From Amycolatopsis marina (GTDB lineage: Bacteria > Actinomycetota > Actinomycetes > Mycobacteriales > Pseudonocardiaceae), in contig NZ_FOKG01000024.1 in the NCBI RefSeq assembly GCF_900111885.1, forward strand, positions 17,898 to 81,897: a stretch of 64,000 bases of DNA, read 5' to 3'. A program made the position numbers and the translations under genes. The notes under the pieces were generated by a model. It made no database searches. It saw only the letters and a program-made list of their open reading frames with translations, and was not told the DNA's origin. Every line of letters begins with the position of its first letter. The stretch's first letter is position 1. Of this stretch, positions 7,608 through 16,858 are shown one piece after another.

Positions 7608-8690
7608 TCAGACGTTGAACCTGAACTCCACCACGTCGCCGTCGTGCATGACGTAGTCCTTGCCCTCGATCCGCACCTTGCCCGCGGCCCGGGCGGTGGC
7701 CATCGAACCCGCCTCGACCAGGTCCTCGTAGGAGACCACCTCGGCCTTGATGAAGCCACGCTCGAAGTCGGTGTGGATGACGCCCGCGGCCTGTGGCGCG
7801 GTCGCGCCCTTCGGCACGGTCCACGCACGGGCCTCCTTCGGGCCCGCCGTGAGGTAGGTCTGCAGCCCGAGGGTGTGGAATCCCGCCCTGGCGAGTGCGT
7901 GCAGGCCCGGCTCCTCCTGCCCGACGGACTCCAGCAGCTCGCGGACGGACTCCTCGTCGTCGAGTTCGAGCAGCTCGGACTCGACCTTCGCGTCGAGGAA
8001 GACGGCGTCGGCGGGGGCGACCATCTTGGTCAGCTCCGCGCGGCGTGCCTCGTCGGTCAGCACACCCTCGTCGGCGTTGAACACGTAGAGGAACGGCTTG
8101 GTGGTGAGCAGGCTCAGCTCGCGCAGGAGCTCGCCGTCGATCTCCTTCTGCGCGGAGAACAGCGTGCGCCCCTCGTCCAGGATCTCCTTGGCCCGCTGGG
8201 CGTTCTCCAGCGCGGGCCGGTTCTCCTTCTTGGTCCTGGCTTCCTTCTCCATCCGCGGCAGCGCCTTCTCCAGCGTCTGCAGGTCGGCCAGGATGAGCTC
8301 GGTGTTGATCGTCTCGATGTCGGAAATCGGGTCGATCTGGCCGTCGACGTGCACCACGTCCGGGTCGTCGAAGACCCGGATCACCTGGCAGATCGCGTTG
8401 GCCTCGCGGATGTTCGCCAGGAACTTGTTACCGAGACCGGCGCCCTCCGAGGCACCCTTGACGATGCCCGCGATGTCCACGAAGGACACCACCGCGGGCA
8501 CGATCTTGCTCGACGCGAACAGTTCGGCGAGCTTGTCGAGGCGGGGATCCGGCAGCGGGACCACGCCGACGTTGGGCTCGATCGTGGCGAACGGGTAGTT
8601 CGCCGCGAGGGCGTCGTTCCGGGTCAGCGCGTTGAACAACGTGGACTTGCCGACATTGGGCAGGCCGACGATACCGAGGGTGAGGCTCAC
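7608..8690 (-). CDS. ychF: Redox-regulated ATPase YchF (OLA1 family)
   Basis: A 360-residue Obg-family P-loop protein. The G1 motif GLPNVGKST begins at about residue 8, followed by the switch region and DIAGIVKGASEGAGLGNKFL, a long coiled-coil insertion (about residues 125-200), and a C-terminal TGS domain ending in GDVVEFRFNV. The family binds ATP rather than GTP and associates with ribosomes. The start codon is GTG. The downstream 284 bases to purC hold no convincing gene. Confidence 0.97.
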   Translation of the reverse strand: MSLTLGIVGLPNVGKSTLFNALTRNDALAANYPFATIEPNVGVVPLPDPRLDKLAELFASSKIVPAVVSFVDIAGIVKGASEGAGLGNKFLANIREANAICQVIRVFDDPDVVHVDGQIDPISDIETINTELILADLQTLEKALPRMEKEARTKKENRPALENAQRAKEILDEGRTLFSAQKEIDGELLRELSLLTTKPFLYVFNADEGVLTDEARRAELTKMVAPADAVFLDAKVESELLELDDEESVRELLESVGQEEPGLHALARAGFHTLGLQTYLTAGPKEARAWTVPKGATAPQAAGVIHTDFERGFIKAEVVSYEDLVEAGSMATARAAGKVRIEGKDYVMHDGDVVEFRFNV

Positions 8691-8726
8691 GGCCGCGCAG
8701 TCTACGTTGCGGCGACCGCGGCTCGA

Positions 8727-8939
8727 TCAGCCGTCGTCCTCGTCGCCGCCTCCGCCGCCTTCGCCCTCGTCGTCACCACCGTCTTCGTTCTGCTGATCGC
8801 CGCCGCCGTCCTCCTGCTGGGTGCCGCCGTCCTCCCCTGGGGACGTCTCGTCACAGGCAGCGAGAAAACCGATGGAGCCGGCCGCCGCCAGTGCGGCCGC
8901 GAACAGACGTACAGACCGGGAACGCGCAGTAGACCTCAT
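8727..8939 (-). CDS. Small acidic Gly/Asp/Glu-rich lipoprotein
   Basis: A 70-residue predicted lipoprotein. It has an Arg-rich N-terminus, a hydrophobic Ala-rich core and lipobox FLAAC with Cys29 as the lipidated residue. The mature part (residues 30-70) is composed almost only of Gly, Asp, Glu and Gln, so it is probably disordered and strongly negatively charged on the outer membrane face. The stop lies 36 bases before the start of ychF on the same strand. I do not know a function; similar acidic tails occur on small actinobacterial lipoproteins. Confidence 0.7.
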   Translation of the reverse strand: MRSTARSRSVRLFAAALAAAGSIGFLAACDETSPGEDGGTQQEDGGGDQQNEDGGDDEGEGGGGGDEDDG

Positions 8940-8986
8940 ACCGGAGACCGTAGTGACAATCCCCGCTCCCCGCAGTGCGCCAGTCC

Positions 8987-9144
8987 CGCACTTTCCCAGG
9001 AAAGTGCGGTAGTTGCGCACGCACGAATCGCACTTTCCCGGGAAAGTGCGGGGCTGCGGAACTCCCGACGCTGGTCGAGGGCTTGCCCCCTCGCACTTTC
9101 CCGGGAAAGTGCGAGGGTCCGGGCAGCACTTTCCGGGAAAGTGC
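8987..9144. repeat. Cluster of four TTTCCCGGGAAA-type palindromes
   Basis: Four copies lie between the acidic lipoprotein and the divergent alkA-type gene: 8988-9007 (central CCCAGG variant), 9030-9049 (perfect), 9093-9112 (perfect) and 9126-9144 (19-mer missing one central C). Centre spacings are 42, 63 and about 32.5 bp, close to whole helical turns. The 22-bp spacer between the first two copies is 19/22 identical, as reverse complement, to the spacer of the pair at 35900-35961. Together with the short flanks this cluster fills most of the 306-base gap; no gene is seen here. Confidence 0.85.
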
Positions 9145-9245
9145 TCGTTGGGTTGGCTCTCCTTGTATACAGGGTCGACGGCGGGTCGACGGTCGCGTCG
9201 GATTTCCGCCAGTCGAGGCCGTCACCTGCTGGCAGTATCAACGGT

Positions 9246-10802
9246 ATGGGAAAGCTGAGCATCGCACCGGAACCGGTGGAGTACGCCGGCACACGGGGCA
9301 TCTGGCGGGACACCGAGCGCTGCTACCGGGCAGTCATGTCCCGCGACTCGCGGTTCGACGGGCAGTTCATCACGGCGGTGCGCACCACCGGCATCTACTG
9401 CCGTCCGTCCTGCCCGGCGCTGACACCGAAGCCGCAGAACGTGCGGTTCTTCCCGACCTCGGCCGCCGCGCAGGCCGGTGGCTACCGCGCCTGCCGCCGC
9501 TGCCTGCCCGACGCCGTTCCCGGCTCCCCCGAGTGGAACATCCGCGCCGACCTCGCCGCCCGCGCGATGCGGCTGATCTCCGACGGCGTCGTCGAGCGGG
9601 ACGGCGTCCCCGGCCTTGCCCGGCAGCTCGGCTACTCCGAGCGCCAGCTGGGGCGAGTGCTGACCGCCGAACTCGGCGCGGGCCCACTGGCACTGGCCAG
9701 GGCCCACCGGGCGCACTCCGCCCGGCTGCTGATCGAACGATCCACGCTTCCCCTGACCGACGTCGCGTTCGCGGCCGGTTTTGCCAGCGTCCGGCAGTTC
9801 AACGACACCATCCGGGAGGTGTTCGCCACCACCCCGTCGCAACTGCGCGCCGGAACCCGCAGGCCGGGGAACGGGGCGAGCGAGGACATCACCGGCGACG
9901 GAACGCAGCGCGCCACCCGGCTGACCCTGCGGCTGCCGTTCCGGGCGCCCTTCGACGCACCGGGCACACTGGACTTCCTCGCGACGCGCGCGGTGGCCGG
10001 GGTCGAGCAGGTCGAAACGGACGAGCACACCGGCGCGGTCAACGCCTACCTCCGCACCCTGCGCCTGCCGTACGGCACCGGCACCGTCCGACTCACCCCC
10101 GCCGACCGGCACGTCCAGTGCGACCTGCGGATCACCGACGTCCGCGACCTCGGCAGCGCGGTGTCCAGAATGCGCAGATTGCTGGATCTCGACGCCGACC
10201 CAGACGCGGTCGCCGCCACGCTGATCACCGACCCACTGCTGGCGCCGCTGGTCATGGCGGCGCCGGGCATTCGAGTTCCGGGTGCGGTGGACGGCCCGGA
10301 ACTCGTCCTGCGAGCCATGCTCGGACAACAGGTCTCGGTGGCCGCTGCCCGTACCGCGGCAGGCCGGCTCACCGCCGCGCTGGGCGAGCACGTCACCGAG
10401 GCCGCCACGGACACTCCGCACCTGCTGTTCCCGTCCCCACTGGCGATCGCCGAGGGCGGCGCGGACGTGCTGCGCGGCCCGCGCAAGCGGATCGAGGCCA
10501 TCACCCAGGTGGCTGGCATGCTCGCCGAAGGCAGCCTCGACCTGCACGTGGGCCGGGACGCCTCCGAGTTGCGCGCCGACCTGCTCGCCGCACCCGGGGT
10601 CGGGCCATGGACCGCCGACTACGTGCTGATGCGCCTGCTCGGCGACCCCGACGTGCTCCTCGACGGCGACCTGATCCTGCGCAAGGGCGCCGCCGCTCTC
10701 GGTATCCCCGCCGACCGGCTCACCGGGCATTCCCAGGCATGGCGCCCCTGGCGCGCCTACGCCGGGATGTACCTGTGGCGCGCGGGCGCGCAGACCAAAT
10801 GA
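9246..10802 (+). CDS. alkA: AdaA-AlkA fusion: methylphosphotriester-DNA sensor/AraC regulator with 3-methyladenine DNA glycosylase II
   Basis: A 518-residue three-module protein. Residues about 20-95 form an Ada zinc domain with Cys52, Cys56, Cys83 and Cys86, one of which accepts methyl groups from phosphotriesters. Residues about 100-195 are an AraC-type double HTH. The C-terminal part holds an AlkA N-terminal domain and the helix-hairpin-helix GPD motif (APGVGPWTADYV) with the catalytic Asp in LDGDL. It should sense alkylated DNA, activate transcription and excise alkylated bases. ogt follows 38 bases downstream, giving a complete adaptive-response operon. The ATG chosen lacks a strong ribosome-binding site; an in-frame GTG lies 30 bases further in. 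Confidence 0.95.
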   Translation: MGKLSIAPEPVEYAGTRGIWRDTERCYRAVMSRDSRFDGQFITAVRTTGIYCRPSCPALTPKPQNVRFFPTSAAAQAGGYRACRRCLPDAVPGSPEWNIRADLAARAMRLISDGVVERDGVPGLARQLGYSERQLGRVLTAELGAGPLALARAHRAHSARLLIERSTLPLTDVAFAAGFASVRQFNDTIREVFATTPSQLRAGTRRPGNGASEDITGDGTQRATRLTLRLPFRAPFDAPGTLDFLATRAVAGVEQVETDEHTGAVNAYLRTLRLPYGTGTVRLTPADRHVQCDLRITDVRDLGSAVSRMRRLLDLDADPDAVAATLITDPLLAPLVMAAPGIRVPGAVDGPELVLRAMLGQQVSVAAARTAAGRLTAALGEHVTEAATDTPHLLFPSPLAIAEGGADVLRGPRKRIEAITQVAGMLAEGSLDLHVGRDASELRADLLAAPGVGPWTADYVLMRLLGDPDVLLDGDLILRKGAAALGIPADRLTGHSQAWRPWRAYAGMYLWRAGAQTK

Positions 10803-10840
10803 CCGAAATTCGCCGAACAGACCTTCAGGAGAAGCGAACG

Positions 10841-11344
10841 ATGAGTACCGCACACTGGTCCACCCTGCCGACACCGATCGGCCCGTTCACCGCGGTGGTC
10901 GCCGCCGACGGTGCCGTACTGGGCTCCGGCTGGACCGACGACCCGAACCTGCTCACCGCCGTCATGTCGCCGTCCCTGCGGCCTGGCGACCTGTCCCGCA
11001 AACGCGACCTCGGCGAGGTCACCGCCGCCATCCGCCGGTACCACCAGGGTGAGCTCGACGCCGTGGACGGGATCGTGGTGCGGCAGCGCTCCGGCGAGTT
11101 CATGCAGCAGGCCTGGGACGTGCTGCGCACGGTGCCCGCCGGGAAGCCGGTGACCTACAGCGACTACGCCGCGCTCGCGGGCAGGCCCGCCGCGATCCGC
11201 GCGGCAGCGGCCGCATGTGCGCGCAACGCGGCCGCGCTCTTCGTCCCCTGCCACCGCGTGCTGCGCATCGGCGGCGCGCTCGGCGGCTTCCGCTGGGGCC
11301 TGCAGACCAAGCGCTGGCTGCTCGACCACGAGGCAACGGCCTGA
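10841..11344 (+). CDS. ogt: Methylated-DNA--[protein]-cysteine S-methyltransferase
   Basis: A 167-residue O6-alkylguanine-DNA alkyltransferase. The acceptor cysteine is Cys137 in the motif VPCHRV; the preceding helix RAAAAACARN matches the DNA-binding HTH of the family, with its arginine finger near residue 120. It irreversibly transfers alkyl groups from O6-alkylguanine to itself. An AGGAG ribosome-binding site precedes the ATG. It is the second gene of the alkylation-response operon, so it is likely induced by the AdaA-AlkA protein encoded upstream. Confidence 0.96.
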   Translation: MSTAHWSTLPTPIGPFTAVVAADGAVLGSGWTDDPNLLTAVMSPSLRPGDLSRKRDLGEVTAAIRRYHQGELDAVDGIVVRQRSGEFMQQAWDVLRTVPAGKPVTYSDYAALAGRPAAIRAAAAACARNAAALFVPCHRVLRIGGALGGFRWGLQTKRWLLDHEATA

Positions 11345-11363
11345 CCGCCCGACAGCAGCGGAG

Positions 11364-14342
11364 TCAGGCCACCAGTTCGAGGCTGGACCCGGCCCGGGCC
11401 TTGCGGACGCGCAACCGGGTCGGGATCCGCTGTCGCAGCTCCTCGACATGGGAGACGAGGCCGACCACGCGCCCACCTGCCCGCAGCTCGTCCAGCACGT
11501 CCATCACGATGTCGAGCGTCTCGGCGTCGAGCGTGCCGAACCCCTCGTCGACGAACAGCGTGTCCAGCAGTGCTCCACCGGTTTCCGCCGCGACCACGTC
11601 GGCAAGGCCGAGGGCCAGCGCGAGTGACGCGAGGAAGCTCTCACCGCCGGACAGCGTCTTGGCCGGACGCACCGACCCGGAGTAGTCGTCGAGGACGTCG
11701 AGCCCGAGCCCGCCCCTGGTGCCACGCGAGCCCGCCGCGTCGGAGTGGACGAACGAGTAGCGCCCCTGGCTCATCGTCCTGAGCCGGGCGGTGGCCGCGA
11801 CGGCGACCTCCTCGAGCCGGGCGGCGAGCACATACGAACGCAGCGACATCCTGCGGCTGTTCTGCCCCTTGCCGTTGACGACATCGGTGAGCGCGTCCAG
11901 CTCCGCGTACTCGGCCTCAGCCGGACCGAGTTCGGTGACAGCATCGGCGTAGTGCCCGGCCAGCTCGGTCACGTTGCGTTCCCGGTGGACGGCGGCCCGG
12001 TGCGCGGACACCGCCGACTCGGCCTCGGCCCGCGCCCGGTTCGCCTCCGCGACCGCGGTCTCGAGGTCGACCTCGGTGTGCGGCGAGATCGAGGCGAGTT
12101 CCGGTTCGGCCAGCACAGCCTGCGCAGCGGCCTCGGCCGTGCGTGCCTCGGTGAGCCTGCGCTCCAGCTCCGTCAGTACGGACGGTTGTCGCGCGGCCTC
12201 CCGGGCCGACTCCACCGAGTCGAACTCGGCGGCCGCCAGCGCCTCCCGCAGTGCCGTGCGCTGTTCCGCCAGCCGTTCCTCGACGCCGAGCCGTGCCGAC
12301 CTCGCCTCGGCCAACGCCTCCAGCGCCTCCAGCACGGACACGAGGTGCGCCCGCCTCGCGGCCACGTCGGCGTGCTCGCCCCTGGCCGCGGTGAGCCTGC
12401 GCCGACGTTCCTCGACCTGGGCGGCCAGTGAGGTGCGCTCGGCGTGCGCCGCCGCCGCCCGGCGTTCGGCCTCCGCGCGCCGGCTGCTCAGCTCCTCGGC
12501 CTTCGCCTCGGCCTCGGCCACCGCCCGCTCCAGGTGTGGCTTGCGCCCCGCCGTTTCGGCCAGGCCGGCGATCTCGGCCCGGACCTCCGTGAGCAGCCGA
12601 TCGAGCTCCTCCGCGGTGCGCCCCGCGAGTCGTTCCCGCACAGCCGTGAGCGCGGCGTCCGCCTCGTGCCGGGCCGCGACCGCCTGCTGCCTGCGCCGGT
12701 CCGCGACCTGTTCCAACTCGGTCGCGGCGCGTTCGTCCTGCTCGCCGACCGAACCGTCCACCGGCTTCGCCGGAGTGGGGTGTTCGGCCGAGCCGCACAC
12801 CGGACACGGTGAGCCGCTGTCCAGCCGTGCCGCGAGTTCCGCGGCCATGCCGTTGAGCCGGTGCTCACGCAGGTCGAGCAGCTGCTGCCGGACGCGTTGG
12901 TGCTCGTCGACGGCCGCCCGCTCGGCCTCGCCCGCCCGCTCCAGCTCGGCGGTGAGCCCGGGCAACCGGTTCGCCTCCACCAACGAGGCGGTCAGTTCCT
13001 GCTCCCGGGGCCGAAGACCGCCGAGGCCCACCTCCGCCTCGGCGGCGCGGTCCCGTTCGGTCCGGAGACCACGTATCCGCTCCGGCAGGGCGTCGCGCTC
13101 GGCCGCGAGTGCGGCGGCGCGCGCGGTGGCCTCCTCGGCCATGGTGGCGAGTTCCGCCACTCGGCGTTCGTCGTGGTCCTGTTGCTCCGCCTCCGCGACC
13201 AGACCGGCCAGTGCCCCGGCCTCCTCGCGCAGCACGCCAGCCCGCGCCCGCAGGTCGGGCACTTCGGCAGCGGTCTCCTCGGTGTCTTCGGCCGTTGCCC
13301 TGACCAGGCGGACCCGGTCCTCCTCGGCACGGCGAGCCTGGCGCAGCCGTTCCTCGAGCCGGTCGGCCTCGGCGGCCACGTCCGTCACCGTCGCCGCGCG
13401 GCGGGCCGCGGCCAGCTCCGCCGTCCACCTGGCACGGTCTTCGGCCTGCTCGGCCACCTCGGCAAGCCGCGCGTGAGCCGCCCGGACCCGGCGGACCCGC
13501 TCCGCCAGCGTCCGGCGCTCCTGCAGGTCCCGATCCGCACGCTCCCGGGACTCGTTCGCCACGAGTTCCGCCTTCTCCGCCTCGGCGACCTGCCCGGCGA
13601 CCCTGGACCGCAGCTCGGTGAGCCACTCCTCCCCCGGGGCTCCCGGGTTTTCGGGGGGTTCCTCCCCCGCCGCCTGCGCCAGGCGTGCGGTCCACTCCCG
13701 GACCGCCTGTTTGCCCGCGTCGACCTCCCTGCCCCTGCGCACACGGAGTTCGCGGAACCAGCGCTCGACGTCGCCGAAGCGCCGAGTGCCGAAAAGGTGC
13801 TCCAGCAGCTGCTCCCGATCGGCCGTGTCGGCACGGAGGAAGCGGGCGAACTCACCCTGCGGCAACAGCACGACCTGGAAGAACTGCTCCGCGCTCATGC
13901 CGAGCAGCCGCTGGACGGTGCGCGCGACCTCGTCGATCCTGGTCAGCCCGTCCTGGGGGTGTCCCTGCGGCGGTGGCCCCACCCAGGTCAGCGACGCCTT
14001 CGCCTGCTGCGTGGTGGTTCCATCGCCCCTGCGTTTGGGCCGCTGGTACTCGGGGCTGCGCACGATCCGCAGCCGCTGTCCCTGGACCGTGAGTTCGAGC
14101 ACGACCTCGGTGACCGACTCCGCATCCGCCAGGTCGCAGCGCAGGCGTGGCTTGTCCTGCCCCCGAGCCCCGGGCACTTTGCCGAACAGCGCGAACGCGA
14201 TCGCATCGAGCAGCGTGGTCTTCCCCGCGCCGGTGTCCCCGTGCAGCAGGAAGAGGCCGTCGGCGCCCAGCGCGTCGAAGTCCACCGTCTCCCGGTGCAC
14301 GTAGGGACCGAAGGCCGCGACCTCAAGCCGGTGCAGCCTCAT
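11364..14342 (-). CDS. sbcC: Exonuclease SbcCD subunit C (SMC-like ATPase)
   Basis: A 992-residue Rad50-type ATPase. The N-terminal Walker A (GDTGAGKTT, about residues 35-43) and C-terminal signature (LSGGESFLASLALALG) with Walker B (LFVDEGFGTLD) flank long Ala/Glu/Arg-rich coiled coils of several hundred residues. A zinc hook, CPVCG, sits near residue 512 at the turn of the coils. With SbcD it forms an ATP-dependent nuclease that opens hairpins and processes double-strand ends. The ATG overlaps the sbcD stop by four bases (ATGA). In this hairpin-rich genome a hairpin nuclease is of particular interest. Confidence 0.97.
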   Translation of the reverse strand: MRLHRLEVAAFGPYVHRETVDFDALGADGLFLLHGDTGAGKTTLLDAIAFALFGKVPGARGQDKPRLRCDLADAESVTEVVLELTVQGQRLRIVRSPEYQRPKRRGDGTTTQQAKASLTWVGPPPQGHPQDGLTRIDEVARTVQRLLGMSAEQFFQVVLLPQGEFARFLRADTADREQLLEHLFGTRRFGDVERWFRELRVRRGREVDAGKQAVREWTARLAQAAGEEPPENPGAPGEEWLTELRSRVAGQVAEAEKAELVANESRERADRDLQERRTLAERVRRVRAAHARLAEVAEQAEDRARWTAELAAARRAATVTDVAAEADRLEERLRQARRAEEDRVRLVRATAEDTEETAAEVPDLRARAGVLREEAGALAGLVAEAEQQDHDERRVAELATMAEEATARAAALAAERDALPERIRGLRTERDRAAEAEVGLGGLRPREQELTASLVEANRLPGLTAELERAGEAERAAVDEHQRVRQQLLDLREHRLNGMAAELAARLDSGSPCPVCGSAEHPTPAKPVDGSVGEQDERAATELEQVADRRRQQAVAARHEADAALTAVRERLAGRTAEELDRLLTEVRAEIAGLAETAGRKPHLERAVAEAEAKAEELSSRRAEAERRAAAAHAERTSLAAQVEERRRRLTAARGEHADVAARRAHLVSVLEALEALAEARSARLGVEERLAEQRTALREALAAAEFDSVESAREAARQPSVLTELERRLTEARTAEAAAQAVLAEPELASISPHTEVDLETAVAEANRARAEAESAVSAHRAAVHRERNVTELAGHYADAVTELGPAEAEYAELDALTDVVNGKGQNSRRMSLRSYVLAARLEEVAVAATARLRTMSQGRYSFVHSDAAGSRGTRGGLGLDVLDDYSGSVRPAKTLSGGESFLASLALALGLADVVAAETGGALLDTLFVDEGFGTLDAETLDIVMDVLDELRAGGRVVGLVSHVEELRQRIPTRLRVRKARAGSSLELVA

Positions 14343-15496
14343 GACTCCTGCCTCGCTTCGGCTTTACCCGCGGCCTCCAGCGCCAGCTCGAGCAGCGCGA
14401 ACTCGCTCTCACTCGGCGCGGACCCGCGGCAGTCGCCCAGAAACCGCTCGGCGATCTCGGCGTCGGTCCTGCCCCTGACCGCCTCCGCGTAGCGCAGCTC
14501 GGCACCGGAACCGCCCTCCGGCGCCCAGTCCAGCCGCACGGCGAACGGGAAGCGCTCGCGCAGTCTGCGCATCGCGTCGACAGGGCGCACCCGGTCGACG
14601 AGCGTCACCGACAGGTAGCAGTCGACGAGGCCCGCGAACTCGTCACTGATGAGCAGATCCTCGAGATCGCCCTCCGCGGTCGCCAGCCGCCGAGGCACCG
14701 GAAGGTCCACCCGAGCCACGTCCGCGAGCCCGTCCGCGTCGAGGTCCACCAGCCAGGCGGACTTCCGCTGCGCGGCCTCCGAGAAGGAGTACGCGAGCGG
14801 GCTGCCCGAGTAGCGCAGGTGCGGAGCCAGCGTCTGCGGACCGTGCAGGTGGCCGAGCGCGACGTAGTCCACGCCGTCGAAGACCGCGCCGGGCACCTGT
14901 TCCACGCCGCCGACCGCGATGGTGCGTTCGGAGTCGCTGCCCGCGCCACCGGTGACGAAGGCGTGCGCGAGCACCACCGACCGCGTTCCCTTCGGCTGCT
15001 GCGCCAGGTCGGCCCGGACGCGGCGCATCGCCTCGGTGAGCACACCGGTGTGTCCCCTCGCCTCGGGGACCCCAAGCGCGTGCCGTGCCGGTTCCGGCTC
15101 CAGGTAGGGGATGCCATAGCAGGCGACCGGGCCGTGCTCGTCCTCGATCAGCGCGGGTTCCCGCAGGCCGTCGATGGTCGTCCGCAGGTGCAGACCGCCC
15201 GCCGCGGCGAATTCGGCAAACGCGCCGAGCCGCGCGGCGGAGTCGTGGTTGCCGGACGTGATCACCAGCTGCGCACCCGCGTCCCTGAGCCGGGACAGCG
15301 CCCCGGTCGCGACTCGCACCGCGTCCGCGGAAGGGACCGCGCGGTCGTAGATGTCGCCCGCGACGGCCACCACGTCGACACGTTCCTTCGTCACGACCTC
15401 CGCGAGGTGCGCGAGCACCGCGTCCTGCTCGGCGAGCAGATCCGCGCCGTGGAACGTCCGCCCCACGTGCCAGTCGGAGGTGTGCAGAATTCTCAC
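14339..15496 (-). CDS. sbcD: Exonuclease SbcCD subunit D (Mre11-like nuclease)
   Basis: A 385-residue calcineurin-like phosphoesterase. All the metal-binding motifs are visible in order: HTSDWHVG at the N-terminus, AGDIYDR, SGNHDS, LAHAFVTGG and LGHLHGPQ. It supplies the manganese-dependent nuclease activity of SbcCD. The GTG start was chosen because it places the first motif four residues in, as in homologues; an upstream in-frame extension to 15655 has no family similarity. It is the first gene of a two-gene leftward operon and is divergent from rmuC. Confidence 0.96.
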   Translation of the reverse strand: MRILHTSDWHVGRTFHGADLLAEQDAVLAHLAEVVTKERVDVVAVAGDIYDRAVPSADAVRVATGALSRLRDAGAQLVITSGNHDSAARLGAFAEFAAAGGLHLRTTIDGLREPALIEDEHGPVACYGIPYLEPEPARHALGVPEARGHTGVLTEAMRRVRADLAQQPKGTRSVVLAHAFVTGGAGSDSERTIAVGGVEQVPGAVFDGVDYVALGHLHGPQTLAPHLRYSGSPLAYSFSEAAQRKSAWLVDLDADGLADVARVDLPVPRRLATAEGDLEDLLISDEFAGLVDCYLSVTLVDRVRPVDAMRRLRERFPFAVRLDWAPEGGSGAELRYAEAVRGRTDAEIAERFLGDCRGSAPSESEFALLELALEAAGKAEARQES

Positions 15497-15657
15497 GAGC
15501 CCCAAGTTAGGGGCCAGCGCCGACGGAATGGCGCAGACACCCCGAGAGGGTAGCTGGAACGTGTGTTCGAGTTTCGGGCGACGAGCTTTCTGTCGGTGCC
15601 GTCGGCCATGATGCCCACAGGCGACCGGCCAGACTACGAACAGAGGGGAGCGCACCG

Positions 15658-16575
15658 GTGGGTTCGACGGTGCTCAGCACAGCGGCGGTGGTTGTGGCGT
15701 TGCTGCTGGCGGCCGCGGTGTTCCTGTTGTGGCGGTTGTACACCGACAGCGTGCGACGGGCGGATGCCGCGGCGAAACAGGTCGACCTCGAACGCTCCAG
15801 GGTGGACGAGCAGCAGGCCGCGTTGCGCCGCTACGAGGTGGCGTTCGCCTCGATCAGCGGGCGGGGCGAACTCGGGGAACAGGTACTGGTGGAGACCGCG
15901 CGGGCGCTGGGCCTGCGCGAGGGCCTGCACTTCACCGTGCAGACCGACCTCGCGGGCGGTGGAGCGGCCAAACCGGACATGGTGCTCAGGGTCGGCGGTG
16001 ACCGCAGCGTGCCGGTCGACGCCAAGGCGAGCATGGCGTGCTGGGCCGAGGCCGTGGAGACCGACGACGCCGCGGAGCGGCTGGACGCACTCCGGGTGCA
16101 CGTGCGGAACCTGCGCTCGCGGGCGACCGAACTGGCGGCCAAGGGATATCAGCGGTGGGCCGACGCGATCTACGGAACGATCATGTTCGTCCCGTCCGAC
16201 GCCGCGGTGGTGGCCGCGCTCGACACCGATCCGGAACTCCTGCGCTGGATGCTCGATCGCCGGGTGTTCCTCTGCGGACCCACCGGTTTCGCGGTGATCG
16301 CCTCCGGCGCCCTGTTCGCGGCGAGTGAGCGCGCGCTCGTGGAGGACGTGGAGAACGTGCGCAACCGGGCCGCATCCGCGCACCGGGCGGCCGGCAACGC
16401 GGTGGACGCCGTCAACCTGTCCGCCACGCACCTGCAGCGGTTCCTGTCGGCACGCCGTAGGGAACTGGACGCACTGGAGAGCTTCCGGGCGTCGGTCGCC
16501 CCACTGACGGAGGCGTCGGGCAGCCCGTCGGCACTCCCCACGATCAGGAAGGGAGACGAGATCGCCGCCAGCTGA
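15658..16575 (+). CDS. rmuC: DNA recombination protein RmuC
   Basis: A 305-residue protein with an N-terminal hydrophobic helix (about residues 5-27), a short coiled coil, and a RmuC-type nuclease-like domain. Conserved features include RGELGEQVL, the PD/K-like pair KPDMVLRVGG...VPVDAKAS, and the downstream DAIYGTIMFVPSDAA segment. RmuC proteins limit inversions at short inverted repeats. The length is at the short end for the family. The GTG is preceded by AGGGGAG at a good distance. It is divergent from sbcD, so the whole block from alkA to here concerns DNA repair and repeat stability. Confidence 0.92.
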   Translation: MGSTVLSTAAVVVALLLAAAVFLLWRLYTDSVRRADAAAKQVDLERSRVDEQQAALRRYEVAFASISGRGELGEQVLVETARALGLREGLHFTVQTDLAGGGAAKPDMVLRVGGDRSVPVDAKASMACWAEAVETDDAAERLDALRVHVRNLRSRATELAAKGYQRWADAIYGTIMFVPSDAAVVAALDTDPELLRWMLDRRVFLCGPTGFAVIASGALFAASERALVEDVENVRNRAASAHRAAGNAVDAVNLSATHLQRFLSARRRELDALESFRASVAPLTEASGSPSALPTIRKGDEIAAS

Positions 16576-16858
16576 CCGTCCAGCGCCCGTTTTCCCAGGT
16601 CAGCATCGGGCCAGCAGACGTGCCCGCGTCACGCTCCCGGGTGCGAAATCGGACAGCTTTCGGAGTGGCACCCGCGCACACGCACGAACCGGATACGGTG
16701 ACGCGTATGCGCACGTCCGCCTGCCCGAGTAGATCAGATCCGAGAGCCGGCCGAGAGCTCCCGTTGCCCGGGCCTCGTCCACACGGCTCTCGTGGGGCCC
16801 TTGGGATGGCCGTGCGGCTTTCGTCGGGTTGGTGTCCGTCCGGCTCCGGCGGGACGTT

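Noticed and set aside
8988..9144. CRISPR-like regular repeats
   Set aside because: The repeats are 19-20 bp palindromes with unequal, partly shared spacers and no cas genes nearby.
7644..9245. Very long plus-strand open frame antisense to ychF and running into alkA
   Set aside because: High GC makes antisense frames open; ychF on the minus strand is unambiguous. Only the part from 9246 on is real.
8975..11344. 789-codon frame joining alkA region to ogt
   Set aside because: Out of phase with the alkA domains; only the last 167 codons, from 10841, encode Ogt.
12861..14492. 543-codon plus-strand frame opposite sbcC
   Set aside because: Shadow of the coiled-coil coding sequence; Leu/Gly/Arg-rich with no domains.
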